Source: Embiotoca jacksoni (Eukaryota > Chordata > Actinopteri > Embiotocidae). Taken from it: 64,000 nt of DNA. The notes beneath the pieces were generated by a model. The model ran no database searches. It worked only from the letters and a program-made list of their open reading frames with translations, and was not told the origin of the DNA. The stretch spans positions 2,691,001-2,755,000 of the forward strand of contig JAKOON010000012.1 in the NCBI GenBank assembly GCA_022577435.1, written 5' to 3'. Every line of letters begins with the position of its first letter. Position 1 is the stretch's first letter. A program made the translations under genes and the position numbers. This document shows, one piece after another, positions 1 to 13,308 of this stretch.

Positions 1-2024
1 TAGTCATATACGGAACCCCCTGCAGCTCTATTGCAGACAGTTTAAGCAGTGTGACATACTCTTATCTGCCAGCCTTCAATGAGTGACTGTGTCTGTCCAA
101 ACCCTGTGTAGCTCATCAAGTATACCGTGGCTCACACATTATCTGGGTCCACTCATGCTAATAACACACACACTTGCTATAAGTCACTTTGGGTAAAAGC
201 AATACAAATGGTGTGTATCGTGTTTCACTCAGAATCTACTAAATACCCTGTCGCATAGAGGAAAAAAAAAGGTTGAGAATCAATTTCTGCCGGCAACAGC
301 ATATAATTTCACTCCCCCTCAACATGCTGAAGATAAGAGCAAACAAGTGGGTCAAGCTGAGAGGAGATGATATTTTTGGGAGGCAGCCATCTTCCTGTCG
401 GGATCAAAGTGAAGTGGCTCTGTCTTCTGCCCCCTGGGCTTTCTATCAACAACTCTTTAAGTCTCAAAGGGGTGTAATCCGAAAGGTAGGTATTATGCAC
501 GCAAAGCCATTTCACTCTTGTGGTGTAATTTCCTGTGAAAATCTCTAAGACGCCACACGCGAATCTCATAGATCTCAAAGATCTCCACAAAACACACCAT
601 CGCATGCTCAACAGCAGAGTGCCACAGGAACCCATATATTTGTCATCAGGAATGCTTCACCTGATGTGGTGCCATTCATTTCATTCTGAAGTGACACTAG
701 CGGTGAGCATGGTATGTATTACCACAAAGGGCCGCCGCGTTATTATCATGTTTACTAGAAGACTATCCCTGTTGTTCATTAACAACAGCAAGAGTAAGCT
801 GCTCTTGTTACAAATCCACAGCTGTCACACATTTAACAGCACAGCGTTGGATATTGTCAGTTGTGTGAAAGGGCTGCACCGCGCTTCAGGCTTAATGAAC
901 TACACATAGCGATTACTTCTTGCAAAATTTACAGCTTACACTGCAGGCATTGCTGAGACTCTTATCTGCTCATTAATAGATAAACAGATCTGAAACGTGA
1001 TTGGCTACAGCTTCCTGGAGGGATGTGTCTAAGTCTGCGGCATTCATTAGCATCCCCCCTATCTTTATCATTAAAGAAGGGTATTGGAAATTGATGAAAA
1101 ACAGTTTTCAGGTGTATGCTCGTTGAACTCCATGAATAATCCTAATTGGATGGCAAATAGCTACCTGCTGCTCCATTTCCCTTTGTGGATAAGGACAATC
1201 TTCAAAAGGTGGAAGGCACAAATGTGTCTCGGCTGTGCATGTCATTCACCGCTCCTTTCTCTCTGTGCATCCTGAGTTCTAAACAATTATGCTGAGACAA
1301 CAGCTATTACTGCCTGTTATCCTTTATGATTGGTTTTCACATACAATATGACTTGTTAATAACAGTGCCGAGGACATCAAAAGGACACCTGCCCTATCCT
1401 ATCAGCATCACTGTCAATGAGCATCAGCCCCTACAGCAAAAAAAGAAAGGAAAAAAAAAAACATCCCACTGAATCACAGACGGCTTGAGGTGGCTCACGG
1501 CTCGAGGCAAACTTGTTTCAGTGTTGGCTGGCTAACAACCAACAGAACATACTGGCCAATGCCAACACTCTTAAATGAGCAGCAGCGTCATGCGTTTCCT
1601 CCCCAAATTATGTCCAATAATGAAGTTGCATTACATTCTGATAAACTACAATATACTTGTGTTTCTAGAAATAACAAAAAATATTTTTGTAATATATATA
1701 TATTAGTATCACTAGTGTGATCCGAATGTGTTCTTTTCAATGAAAATGTAACTTGCTGTTGTTAACCAATTAGTTTATATACAAGTGCATATTGTAACGA
1801 CATTTTTTTGTACAAGCGTGTGTTACTAAGTTTGGTATCTTCTTTTCTTTTTTTTTTCCAGTAGTTTGGTAAAGTTTGCTTTTGTACTTGTAGAACAGCT
1901 CAATGTTTGAGCCATTTAACCATTCATTTATTCTAACTTCACTTGCCTATAAATCTGAGCAGAATCTCCATATTCCCATCCAAAGTACATTTACTACAAG
2001 TAATTACTTCTAATTTCTAGGTAC
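1..2024. other. Non-coding stretch, mostly unique sequence
   Basis: No gene is supported here. The longest open frame is 124 codons (535-909, plus strand). It overlaps a 108-codon frame on the other strand (309-635) and neither resembles a known family. A perfect 8-bp inverted repeat (CTGTTGTT / AACAACAG) lies at 769-788. Four GATA-type motifs cluster near 962-1070. Short A-runs occur near 262 and 1450, and the sequence becomes AT-rich after about 1600. Confidence 0.6.
962..1070. promoter_or_regulatory. Cluster of four GATA-type motifs
   Basis: Four matches to WGATAR lie within about 110 bp: TTATCT (962-967), AGATAA (978-983), CTATCT (1059-1064) and TTATCA (1065-1070). Homeodomain-like ATTA cores (972-975 and near 1046) lie between them. 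GATA factors bind such motifs in enhancers. The clustering is visible in the sequence; the regulatory role is inferred. With motifs this short in AT-rich DNA, chance remains possible. Confidence 0.28.
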
Positions 2025-2325
2025 TTTCCAAGTGGCAACCAACCGTGACGTCACTCATTGGTTTGTGAACTGCTGTTTGGAAGCATTGAGTCTGGCATCT
2101 GGTTTTTTTTGGAAACAGAAGTGACCATTTTTAGATGAGCTGTAGAGGAGCGTGGAGTGGACTTGACTATTTCATGAGAAAAGTTGTCTCTTTGAATGGG
2201 AGTCTGTAGGAGCCAGAGATTTTTTTGGAGCCAGTCCCTTGAGGTCCTCAGTGGTATTGCACTTTAAGGCACTTCTGCATTGGCTTAATTTTTCAGACCC
2301 AGAGGCTACTTCCATATTTATATAC
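2025..2325 (+). repeat. Dispersed teleost repeat carrying a CRE palindrome
   Basis: The segment from about 2040 (perfect CRE TGACGTCA at 2046-2053, then an inverted CCAAT) to the block at about 2262-2311 (TTTAAGGCACTTCTGCATTG, then a run through CAGACCCAGAGG) matches, from memory, a repeat found many times in percomorph genomes. No open frame of note occurs, so it is probably a non-autonomous element. Edges are approximate and the superfamily is not assigned. Confidence 0.6.
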
Positions 2326-2754
2326 AATCTGTGGTACTTGCGCTTTACTTTAGTATTTTTATTGTTTTTAAAACTTTATACGTCCACCCCACTGCACTAT
2401 TGAGGTAAATATTGTTTTACTGTAAAGATGGTTATGTGAAATGCTAAATATGATGCGTCACTTAAACTGCCCAATTAAATTTAGAACAACTGACAATTTA
2501 ATTTAGCTCACACACACACAAAAAAAGGTTTTCTTTTGATACTCTCTAAAAAATGTAAGTGCATAGAAAAAAATACAGTCACCTTATCTAAGATGGGTTA
2601 TTACAGCATATTGTCAGAATGAATACAAAAACTATCCACCTAACCCAATTTGTAATCCAATTTTTGTGTCTATTTTCCTGTTAAACACAAATGTCTCTGT
2701 TCCACCCATGCATGTCATACATATGGGTCCAAAATAGACATGGCTGGCAGGTCA
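2326..2754. other. AT-rich non-coding stretch
   Basis: No open frame, RNA gene or recognisable repeat is seen. A short CACACACACA run sits at about 2510 and A-rich tracts are near 2520 and 2560. Confidence 0.6.
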
Positions 2755-3185
2755 GAGAGGGGCAGTGGCCTCAGACACACTGGTACAGGTGACTGTGAAC
2801 AGGCCACAGGAACAAAAATGGGAAACAGCTTACTGGCAGGCAGGCTAGACCATTATGACAAGCTTGGGAAAGAAGACAATCTGGCACAGGACATGTGGTA
2901 ACGAGCTGATATGAATACTGACAAGGCTCAAGAGAATAGGGAACAGGTGTGCAAGTGGGTGGAGAAGGTCTCTTCATGGGAGAAGGCAAAAACACAGGGA
3001 TTAATGCAGGACATGTAGATGTGACAGTCAGGACATGTAGGTGAGGCTGAGGGAACCTGGTGGGCAGATGGAGAATGGCACTGACTACAGAGCCTCACAT
3101 GAATGCAGGGATCGGAGGAAGTGTGAAGTGGCTGAAGAAATGGACAGAGATAGAATGGACACAACAGGACTGAGACAGCCATAGT
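2755..3185. repeat. Purine-rich, probably transposon-derived stretch
   Basis: The plus strand is rich in GGACA, ACAGG and GAGA words (GACAATCTGGCACAGGACATG, GGGAACAGGTGTG, ACAGGACTGAGACAG). This is the style seen in untranslated parts of fish retrotransposons. Minus-strand open frames here (2771-2995, 2928-3287) are Pro/Ser/Cys-rich by composition and are not convincing proteins. The assignment rests on wording and composition only. Confidence 0.35.
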
Positions 3186-3644
3186 GACACAAGGTTGTGA
3201 TGATAAACTACTTGGTCCGACAAAGTTTGAATTAGCCGTTTCAAGAAGAAGAAAAAAAAAACTCCAACTGTGCTTTCTGACAGACATTACAAATATTTTA
3301 CAGAAACATCTATTACTGGCCGAGTTTCAACCTTTGGGAAGGTGGCTTTGTGGGCAACATGGGGGGTGATGTATGTCTAGTGGGCCCTTGTTGTGGGAAG
3401 TGAGTGACTGTGAGAAGTTTAGCAGCATGCAGCCACAGCAGCCACTGTGAAGTGCATGTCGGCAGCGGTGATTAAATTACTGTAATCAGCCATAAATTGT
3501 CCAGATTAGCCAGTTATCCAAATGTTGTGCATCGTGTTCACTGCCCCAGAAAAGGAAATGAAGGCCCGGTTCATACAATGTTATGATGCTGTCTCTGCCT
3601 TTCCTCATCACTGCAGAGTTGGTCTGGACAGTAGAGGCCAGTTA

Positions 3645-3681
3645 CCACACACACAGAGACACACACAAAGACAAAGACAAA

Positions 3682-3720
<39 letters not shown>

Positions 3721-3744
3721 GCACGCACACACACACACACGCAC
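3645..3744. repeat. (CA)n microsatellite, compound
   Basis: A CA-dinucleotide array is interrupted by AGA and CAAAGA units at its start and by CGCA units near 3717-3742. The pure core is about 3684-3716. Open frames on both strands through it (His-Thr and Cys-Val polymers) are artefacts of the repeat. Confidence 0.97.
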
Positions 3745-3912
3745 ATGAGGGTGCAGGTCCTCCCCCGTGCTCTCTGTCAATAATCTGTTGGGAATTTACA
3801 TTACTACATCTCAGGTTAGACACATTATGACAGTTTGGTTTCTCTGTAATGTAGCACAGTGTTAACAATGTTACTTATTCCTGTCTTTGTTAACTCTGTA
3901 ACATTTTTGTTG

Positions 3913-3925
3913 CCCCCCCCCCCTC

Positions 3926-3956
<31 letters not shown>
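3913..3956. repeat. Poly-C tract followed by A30
   Basis: Eleven C are followed by TCC and then thirty A (3927-3956). This may be an old retroposed poly(A) tail. No recognisable retroposon body is seen directly upstream, so it may simply be low-complexity sequence. Confidence 0.9.
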
Positions 3957-3961
<5 letters not shown>

Positions 3962-6900
3962 ATTCAAATAATTAAATTAATCTCATAAGCGTGCGAAGAC
4001 TATTTGCTTGAACCAATGACTATGAGTTGACAAGGAGAATCTTTTGTTGGGGGCAGGACTATAAAATACCATGTTTTAGACAGTGAAAAGGAGTAACCAC
4101 CTCACTCTCCCCAGCTAACTGGTTAGTCATGAGATTAAACTCTCAAGTGTCAACTCAGATGTGGGTGTTAACACTCAACACTGGAGGCTCAATGTGAACT
4201 CCAGGCGCTGACGGGTGGGAGAAAGTCTCTCTCTTGATTTCCCTGTGCTGCTTTTGAGCCACAAGCTTGACAGTTTATTGATCTCCCTCTCGTCTAATCA
4301 GTAGCCTTGTCACATTATAACAAAGGGGAGCTAGCCAAAATGAAAGCAATTTACTTCAGCCCGGTGAAGATTGCAGGGCATGCTGTAGTAGTTTTCTTCT
4401 CCTTTCATAGACAGTCTGCTACAGCTAGTAGTGTGGGTCGGCCTGAAATCAAAACAATGTCTCAGCGTATTCAGGCTGGCAGGGTGAAGCTCGGGGCAAA
4501 CAAACACTCCAACCGATTGTCCGTCTTAAAGTCAACCGTGAATGCTGTTATTCAGTACAACCAGGTTGCAGGGACGAATGTTAAATGAGTGAAAAACATG
4601 GCTGAAACCTTTCGGTGAGACACTGCTGGCGAAAACATGTTGAGACTCTGAGCTTCTTTGCTTGTAAAACATGTGACTCGTGGAAAGAAAGTAGCCAAAA
4701 TGCACATTAAGGTGTTTGTTTTACTACACTTTGTGTAAATGCATCTGTAGACGTCCTTTAGATTTCTCCTAAAGTTAGCACATATGAAGAATATATCATA
4801 TACACAGCATGTAGATAACCTATAAATATATAAATATTTACAGACAACCCTTTGTAAAATCCTTCAGAATATAGATGAGGATAAAATTGGTGGATGTAAG
4901 TGCTACTGAAGTGGAGATTTCTGGCTCAGAATATGAAAGAAACATAATTTTTTTGTTTTTCTGTTCAAACCTCAGCCTTCATTTTATAACACATCTTTAA
5001 AGACCAATTTCTTCTTTTTTTTTTCTTTCTTTTTCTTTCTTTTTTAAATGAGTTCATTTTTCATACTCCAAGCCATAACTATCCACTTGAGGAGCACTTA
5101 CATCAAACTTTTCAGTTTTATTCCTATCTATCTTCTGAAATTGTTTACTTTCACATATTCATAGCTTAATATTTAAAAAAAAATATAGCTAATATAGATT
5201 CTTTTATGGATGTTAACAGTATTTTTGGATTCAGGGGGTGATAAACAGAGATATCCAAAGATAATATAATATGTTCTCATATAATAAAATGAGGATAAAA
5301 TGAATTTTGAACCTGCTTTTATCCAATGTTCAGATTTATTTTCTGGAAAGTTATCCAAATTAGCACACATTTAATTTAAACAATGCCCTCTTTGAATATT
5401 TAAATATAGAAATTCAGAAAAGTTGTAATACACAATATGTATTGATAAAAATGGTGAAGTTTCACGGTGACATCTATCAGTTACAATTTTTAACCTGTTC
5501 ACCTCGAGTGTCTTAAGATTTTATGACGCAAGATGACAAGTAAATGATGCCATTAAACAGTAACTCATTTTGAAATAAATTCTAAACAATTACAAAAGGA
5601 GCATCAACATCAGTTACTATGTCTCCTTTAATCTTCAAATGACTCTGTATTTGTGCCACTTACAAAGTGGTGGCTGCTTTACCGGGAATTAAACAGACTC
5701 ATTATGTCAAGTGTCCCGTGAGATAATGAAGATATGTTGGTTGGAAGAGTGTCCTCACAAGGTACCTAATACGACACTACTGTTACAATCTGCAGCAAAA
5801 ATAAATAGGTTCGAGATTACCATTTAGATTGTGAAGCCTGGCCTGCAGGCTAGATACATGCACAAATAAGTAATTGAATTTGCACTTTCCTCTGTACAGG
5901 AGAAGCAAACCTGTCTGGAAACAGTTATACTTCCCAATTCCAATTTCTCCATCAGCCTGGTGTCATGTTCCTGAAGCCATCACTTTAGTCCTATAGGCAG
6001 TATAAACAATAAGTCGATGCTTAGACTAAAGAGGCACTCATATCTCACTCTTCATGCCCATTCGCTGATTTTCTACTTTCAAATGAAGTGTGCTCTCGAA
6101 ATAAATGGGCCAGGATATGTGGTCATCCTAAGCAGCTCTAATATGTTCTAACTGGCACTGCATGTTGTTATTATATTGAACCAACCAACACCTCACATCA
6201 AGTGCACGGTACTCTGTGTAAAGGCAAGCTCAGCGGTTTGCACATCACAGCGTTGTTTCAATTTAGAGTCTCTGTGGTAACAAGAAATTATTTACTTGTA
6301 TCCCTCAGGTCATCACTGGAGTCTTGTTTACAGGGATACACAAAGTTGAGTTTCCAAAAGCGTCACAATGACATTGAAAGCAGTCGCTACGCAACCGAGG
6401 GGAATCTGTGCTTTGCTGTGACCTACCAGGTGACCGAGCCTTTCTGACTCTGTAAGCAGAAATCACAGCAAGTGAGCTGACACTGCACCTTCAAAAGCAG
6501 AAAAAAAAACCTTCAACACAAAAATCGCCCTCCTCAACGCCTCCTGCATTTGTCTGTGCTTTCCCAGTGTCATATGTTCCACCATTAATAACGCTCCCCT
6601 GTGAAAATGTTTACAGTGCATCCCATTCATCACAGCCTCCTCACACTCTAATAAAAATGCCCTTTAAGGCCTTATTTTCACTCTCCGGATTTAAAAGTGC
6701 TTTTGATTTTGATAGTCTGCCCTCTAGTTTCTCTGGAGTCCTCCTCTACTCCTTTGAGACTGAGATCTCTTTGGACTTTGGGTTCGGAGAGCAAATGCTT
6801 AGGGATCGCTAGGAACATAATAAAGTTGGTGAGTTGAAATGTCTGAGCCGAACAAAAAAAAAAAGAAAAGAAATATGAGGTCTATTGGTTACAGGTGTCT

Positions 6901-9900
6901 CTACATGTGCTGCTGGGCTTAATGCAAACTGACAGAATAAAAAAGCCAAGAAGAATGAACATGAAGACATGGAGATCATCATATGAGCCATTTCAACAGC
7001 GAGGCTGAATATAGTAAACATATGCAGTAATTCCATGTGTCTGCAATGTCAGAATTAGCACCAGGTTTGAACCATAGTGATCAAGTCTACCAGCTCTTTT
7101 TTAGTGTGCAATTCAAAGACTTGATTTCTCAAGGATTTGCTATTCTTGTTGATTTTAATATTGTTGCATCTATAATGCTGGCGAGACTTCACCCCACACG
7201 TCCTGCTTCTGTTCGCAGAAATGATCATTGCAACAATGATGCCATTCAGATAAATAACTGATGTAATGTGTGTTATTAATGGATCTGTAATATTATTGCT
7301 GATTTTTTGTATGGCTGGACATCCAATAAAAATGATACTCTTTTACTATGTCAGTGCCATTTTGTCTTTAGATTGGCCTGACCATAAGGGAAAGTAAATG
7401 TAACACTCTTCTCTTGCAGAAATATACGCTCTGCTGGAAACAGTTTTACAAAAGCGCCCAGTGGAGCCAAGAAAGAAACAGTCTTAAACAGGTCCTTTCA
7501 GCAACAATAAAACCTCATAATGCTTCATTTTAAACCTGGGTTGGCCAACAATGTGCAATGCAGAGCAAATAGTAGGAAAAAAGTAACTCAGTATGCTGAG
7601 GTGATCAGTCGATGACTGTTTGCTCTCAATGCTACATGACCATCGTGATTTTCTTTGACCTTCAGTTAAAGTTGTCACTATAAAGAAAATCAACTTGGAA
7701 CAAATTCAGACTGACATGTCTGGTAATTCTCATGGGCAAAACTACAGCAACAGCATAGAATTGGTATTCCATCCATCCACAATGGCTGCCTTTAATGTTT
7801 GAAAAGCTAATGTTCCCATGAGGCAGCAGCATTTTTAAAAGTCATCGAACAAAAACAAAAGCATTTCAATCAGACAACTCACGTTTGAAATGTTTATTTC
7901 AACAGCAGAACACAGTTTGAGTTTGACGTCTGGGCTCCGGCCTTATCACTCCCCGTAGATGGCATTACACATATATTTGGGGAGTGATGAGAAAATATCT
8001 TAACCCCACTGGAGCGTGCAGATGGATGCTGCGGTGGTGGTGGGGCCGAGCAAACAGGCAGCAGTGCTGTTGACGGGCAGAAAGGGGGAGATGGGACATT
8101 TCCCAGTTTAAAAAGACCACCAAATTTGGAGGGCGTGTATGTTAGATAATTATGGGGTATGTGGCATATCACGTGATGCAGAGCGAAGCAGCTCGAGTTG
8201 ACTGCCTGAACTAGTTCGCAGGCGTCGCACCATTAATCATTAATCACTATGAAAATGAATTTTTAAGGTGGCAAATAATGCACTGAAGGAGATGCATGAG
8301 CTCTGGTTAAATGTAAATCACCTGAGCATCTCTGGGAATTTTGACCACACTGGTGATTCTGCCTCTCATGATTTAAGCCCAGTGCAAACACTCAGTGACA
8401 GTCCACAACACAGTTTCCCTTATATGCAGCGAGGCAGTAAAGAAGGATGTAGATCAATCTGTCCATAAATGGATGCATTTATCTATCCATCTACACATGA
8501 ATTTTCTCTCCCTGAACACTGCCATAAATTACCAACATCCATGTTCGCCATGTATCTCTCCTCCCTTCTTGCATCTGTGAGCCTCTATTTCCACATTCAT
8601 GTGTTGTTATAATCCTGGTAATGCACAGAGGGTAATGAAGCATCTGCTCATCTGCCTTGGGGTCACATATAAGTACATCACTAGCATGCCATAAACATGA
8701 GCTGCCTTCACCTCTCCTCTTATCACAAAACAGCGGCTCCTCCAGAGCTGTGGGTGTTGCACATCTGGCGAGGGAGACGTGGAGTGACTCCAAGAAACAC
8801 AAGACCCTGAAAATATAGTAATATTGCACCACAGATGCCTCTGACTCCATATCAGAGGAGAGAATCCGCTTTAGACCAAGAAAAAAACAACCTCAATGTA
8901 CTCAGGTTTGGAGGCTTGATTCTTTCAGAGGAGGAATATGTGGGTTCGTACAAATTTACATACAGATTTTTCTGCCAGATCTGATGAGGAGATAGAAATA
9001 TAATTTTAGATTCGACATCTGGTCTTGAATGACAAAGAGATGGATTAGAACAAATGAAGGCTCCCTGTCGATAATCCCTTGTGAAAATGGGAGTCACTGG
9101 ACCGTGAATGGGTTTCCAAATCAAATGTAATGGAACAAGGGACATGGGTTCAGCAGGGAGGTGAAGAATACACGAGCAGGATGGGATTTTCTCCTCAGCC
9201 CATGTCACATATCAAAGGTTGTGGGGTTAAGGCTTTTAATTAGACATAACACATATCTATATGATGTTTACAGCTCTGAGTTTCAAAGCTTTATCGAAAC
9301 GGGTCATTTTTCCAGAACTGTAGTAACATGATTTTGAGGGTCAAGAGGCTGACCTCGGGATTGTAAGAAGCAATATTGGAGACTTCTTTTCATTCAAACA
9401 TCCTAAATGTTCAAACTGACTCTATTAATCTGTGACCAATAAGGCTTTATGTTACTCTTGATGGCCTTCATCAGTTTGATCTCATTAGAGCCAGTGTAAT
9501 TGACTGCTTACATTAAACAATGACCCGGGCCTTTCATTCTGTTCCCTGTTTCACAAATTAACCTAAATTAACTGCGTTTCCAGACACTGAAAGCAGACCT
9601 TGAATAACAGCAACTGAGAGACTCGATTGGATGAAATAAGGGCTAAAAAAAACAACAACAACCGTCATCATGGAAACATGGGTAACGGTAATTGAGAAAT
9701 TGCCCATTCATAGAGAAAGCATTGTTAGAGATTGGATGTCACTGGAGAAAGCCAGTGCATCCAGCAGCTGTTGGGAAGAAATTTCTCACCATCTAGTGTA
9801 TGAGCTGCATGCAAATTACACCAGCATGCAGTAAGTAGGTGAAATAAAACCATCATGTCTTCCCTCTGTGCACCAGATAGATTTTCTTTGTTTTTGGCCT

Positions 9901-10619
9901 GGAGGCACAGAAATAATCATGGAAATGTGCAGTAAGGAGCATTAAACCCAGTGTTCCAAATTGTCCTATTACTTCTTAAATGCAGCATTACAAAGACTTA
10001 CCTTACATTTTATTTATTTTAATTTGACCCTGTAGTTTTATTTATTTAAATTAAAATTCACGCAACAATACGATCTACTCCTGTTTTTGCTCATCGGCTT
10101 AAATAGAGGGTTACTAAAAAAGTGCTGCGTTGATGAGGGTGGGAGCATAAAATTCAGCTCTGCAACAATTTCACATCATTTGACATTTCATATCATTTGG
10201 TTTGATATTATGGAGCCTTTGGCATTATCTTCAGTTCAATGCCTTTTCCAATTTGAGATCCTCTGCCTTCCTGATTTTACCCTCATTTGTAAATGTCACT
10301 TAAGTAGAAGTGATGGAAATAATTTGCAGCAGTGTAAAAAGAAAGATATAAAAAAACATAGGATGAAAAAAAAAGAAAAAGGGGATGTGGGGTGATGCGG
10401 CGACAATAGCTGTACTGTGAAAACCGTGCATTTCCATGTTTGATGGTTTCCTTTTGAACATAAATTGGAGAATCATGTTTATGGGTTAAGAAAAATGTCC
10501 TAACTGCTAGCCTGTATTATTTTTTGTTTCGTTGAATATTATTTTAGTTTTAGAGTCACTGGCAGTTCTGTTTTCAGTTTTGGTTTAATTAGTTGATCGG
10601 CTTGAGTTTTTTGGACCCT
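3957..10619. other. Long non-coding stretch, mostly unique
   Basis: No supported gene. Open frames reach about 119 codons (8491-8850, minus) but lack family resemblance and continuing exons. A pyrimidine-rich TTTCTTT tract lies at about 5010-5046. GGTGGTGGTGG occurs near 8030. A match to the RFX X-box consensus lies at 9664-9677. The blocks near 8260-8400 and 9420-9600 are higher-complexity and could be conserved non-coding DNA. Confidence 0.55.
9664..9677 (+). promoter_or_regulatory. RFX X-box-like motif
   Basis: GTCATCATGGAAAC fits the consensus GTHNYYATRRNAAC, bound by RFX factors at cilia genes and enhancers. No ciliary gene or transcription start is visible nearby, so function is unproven. 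A second full match lies at 39092-39105. Confidence 0.25.
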
Positions 10620-10935
10620 GCCAGGCAGCTGTGTACGCAATATCACATAGAATCCATCTGGGTTCAAGTTATGTGAATGTGACTGAAAAACCACAGTGAT
10701 TCGGACCAATCAGCATCCTACAGGGACTGACAGCTTCAGGTGTGATTTGGCTGTGACCTAAGCAAGAAGCAGTTGGAAAACAACAATTTGATTGGTTGAA
10801 GTAATTGACTGATAGACAGATGGTTCATCTAATCACAACCACGTCTTTTTTGAAAGGGCCTGACATTTTCCAAACAGTTTTCAGGGTCGACTTCTGTGTA
10901 ACAAACCATCTGGCACGTCCAGTTCAGAGATAGTC
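10620..10935. repeat. Probable old dispersed repeat with CCAAT motifs
   Basis: The block contains several CCAAT/ATTGG and AATCA words (ACCAATCAG, GATTGGTTGAAG, CATCTAATCAC) and phrases such as CCTACAGGGACTGACAG. These read like a multi-copy fish element, recognised from memory only. No open frame is present. Edges are approximate. Confidence 0.35.
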
Positions 10936-13292
10936 TGACTCACTGGATGTAGAATATTGCTATAAGCCAACTGTTTCAGTTAGCATCCTCCTCACCTTCT
11001 GCAATCTGTGTTTTATAGTTTTATAAATCTCTGTAGCAATGGTTAACAACAACAACAACAGCGACTTCTGTGTTGGCCACTGATTCTGAAAAGTTTTGAT
11101 GAAGCAAGATGATTGCGATTGATTTAAGGAAATGCAAATAAGCCAGAGCATTTTTCCCAGACATGGGAATGATACATGGCTGGAACCAGACCATTCAACG
11201 GTGCTGGTACAGCACAGTGGAGACAGGTCTGGCCATGCAAGACTAGTTCAGGGGAGGAGCGCAACTCCAACGGCACACTGTGTGGCATGGTTAATGCCTT
11301 CTCCCTCTTTTGTCTTTTTTTGTGCCGTGACTCCCATTTCTCTTATATTTTCAGTGTTTTTTTTAAGTATTTGATCCCACATTATCAAACCCGATTTTAA
11401 CTGCATCAGCCTTGTGTCATCTCTTATGTTTTAGGTTCCTTTGGGCCATAGGTAGATTTACGGGCCGTAACAGATGGGAAAGTTTGTCATATTGTCAACA
11501 TATTTTGCATTGTCTAGCTCACAGGAAATAAATCAATGCCGATGCTGTCCTCTGACAACAGTTAAGTCCTCCGGGAAATTTCCAAGCATATGGTGGGGGA
11601 AATCCTATCATAAAAAAATAACTGAGTGCCAAAACACAAGAACAGATACAAACTTAAAATCATGTTTTCTTTTTTTCTTTTTTTAACAGATACGAGGACC
11701 ACTGCTTTACCATCGAACGCAATAGAGATCGCAGAAAACACCTAAATGTGACCTAAACGTGTCAGTCGAATGAGCACAGTGCCTAACTAGACAGTCGTAG
11801 CACATCCTAATGCTTCTGTGCATCTCATCACAAGCAGAGCCAGAAATCCTGAATGAGCTGCCTCTTCTTGGTGATGTCAGGCAGAGGCGTGACCTTCCGT
11901 TATTAGCCTATTGTTGCCGGCTTTTTCAGTCAATGTGTCACACATACTCTCCTTCCCAATTCTCCACAGTCACAGCATGTCCCGCAGGGTTTTACTTTGC
12001 CCTTCGTGTCTTAAACAGGGTTGGGGTTAGAACTGGCTATTATGCGGCACATAATTGCACTTCGTCATGCTGCAGATTGTCCCAGTAGGGAGAGTTGCAG
12101 CGAGGGACATTCTTATTTGAAGGGGATATACCGGCAGAATACAACCCAGTCATAGCAAATCCATCTTACTGTCCCCAGAGCAATTTTATGCATTCAAGCA
12201 AAAATGTTCTCCAAAGATATGTATTGTATGCACATACTAGCAGGTGCAAATCAGGGGATTGGTAGTCTCTATAGGATCATAATTGGTAGGAGAGCTCCTC
12301 AGGGCCGTGTCAAGATTGCCTGATGGTGATGATGGCGGAATGTTGGACAGAAGGATGTGACATCGCTCTGCGACCGAGAGGGGGCTCTCAGCAGCAGTCA
12401 AACTTCAGAGGTTGTGCAAGGTTTTTGACAGGCTGGCAAATAGGACTTCCTTTTCCATTCATTTGACCCTGTGTTTACTCTGCCCTCAGTCTTACTTTAC
12501 ATCAAAGTTGACTATATTAATGGCAGTATGATTCTACTCTATCATATATTTTAGTTGATATGCTGTCAGATAATATATAAAAGTCTAATTAAATCATATG
12601 GGTAGCTGTAAATCAAAATGTAAACATATACAATGAGTGGATTCTTTTCCATACCTTAATATTTATATTTCCTTTCATTGTTCAAAACGTGCAGATGAGG
12701 ATTGGAGACTCAGGGTTAGATTACCAGATTAGATTTCCTCTCTAGAAAGACACAGTGCTGCACTTGGTTAAACCTTTTACTTGGTTATACAAAAACCCAG
12801 TGTACTTTCTCACTGCCACACAGTTGGCCAGTTGTTGCGTGAAGTGGGTGTGAATGTGGGATTGTTTTTTTTTTTTTTTTAGGTATCTGAAGCTCCATGA
12901 CCATCCAAAAAGCAATTCGGAAAGAGCACACTGTCCTCCAAAATTGCCCTTTGATTTAAAGCACTCTCCGTCTCTTGGCTCTGTAACAAACTGGCTTTCT
13001 TCCACGTTGATGTACCGGAGTAGCCTGGTTTTACCAGACCCCAAATCACGCAGTGAACATTTGCTCCATTATGGATGGTTTTTGGTTATTGCATCCAGAT
13101 GCCAGGTGCGTAGACGACATGAATTTTGAAACTCACAGTGAAGCCTTTAACCAATCCTCATTGACCATCACATGCCGTGGGTTGTGCGCTGAAACTGTAC
13201 CACTGCTGCCATTGTTGGAACTACTTTAACGTCATTGCACCTAGCCGCCCTAACTGGTTATTTTTCTGCCCTTCAGGGTGGCTCTGTGAACC
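10936..13292. other. Non-coding stretch with old repeat fragments
   Basis: No supported gene. An (AAC)5-like run lies at about 11046-11060. The segment at about 11224-11249 (GGTCTGGCCATGCAAGACTA) and the one at about 13022-13042 (TAGCCTGGTTTTACCAGACC) resemble edges of dispersed fish repeats. T16 occurs at 12865-12880. Overlapping frames at 12742-13129 on both strands (100 and 91 codons) are not recognised. The THAP transposon inserted at the right edge of this segment. Confidence 0.5.
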
Positions 13293-13308
13293 TTAAAGAT
13301 GCTGTAAA
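13293..13308 (+). repeat. Left terminal inverted repeat of the THAP element
   Basis: TTAAAGATGCTGTAAA matches the inverted right end base for base. The next bases (GCAAATTCC on the left, CTAGAAATG on the right) diverge. The leading TTAA doubles as the likely target-site duplication. Confidence 0.88.

Noticed and set aside
309..909. Overlapping frames of 108 and 124 codons on opposite strands
   Set aside because: No family resemblance and no splice context. Overlap on both strands suggests chance.
3522..3868. Open frames through the CA array (His-Thr or Cys-Val polymers)
   Set aside because: A dinucleotide repeat without stop codons keeps frames open on both strands.
8975..9022. Hammerhead-ribozyme-like layout: CTGATGAG (8981), GAAA (8995) inside a CCAGAT/ATCTGG stem
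   Set aside because: The bases between the two core boxes cannot form stem II, and the cleavage triplet would be GAC rather than NUH.
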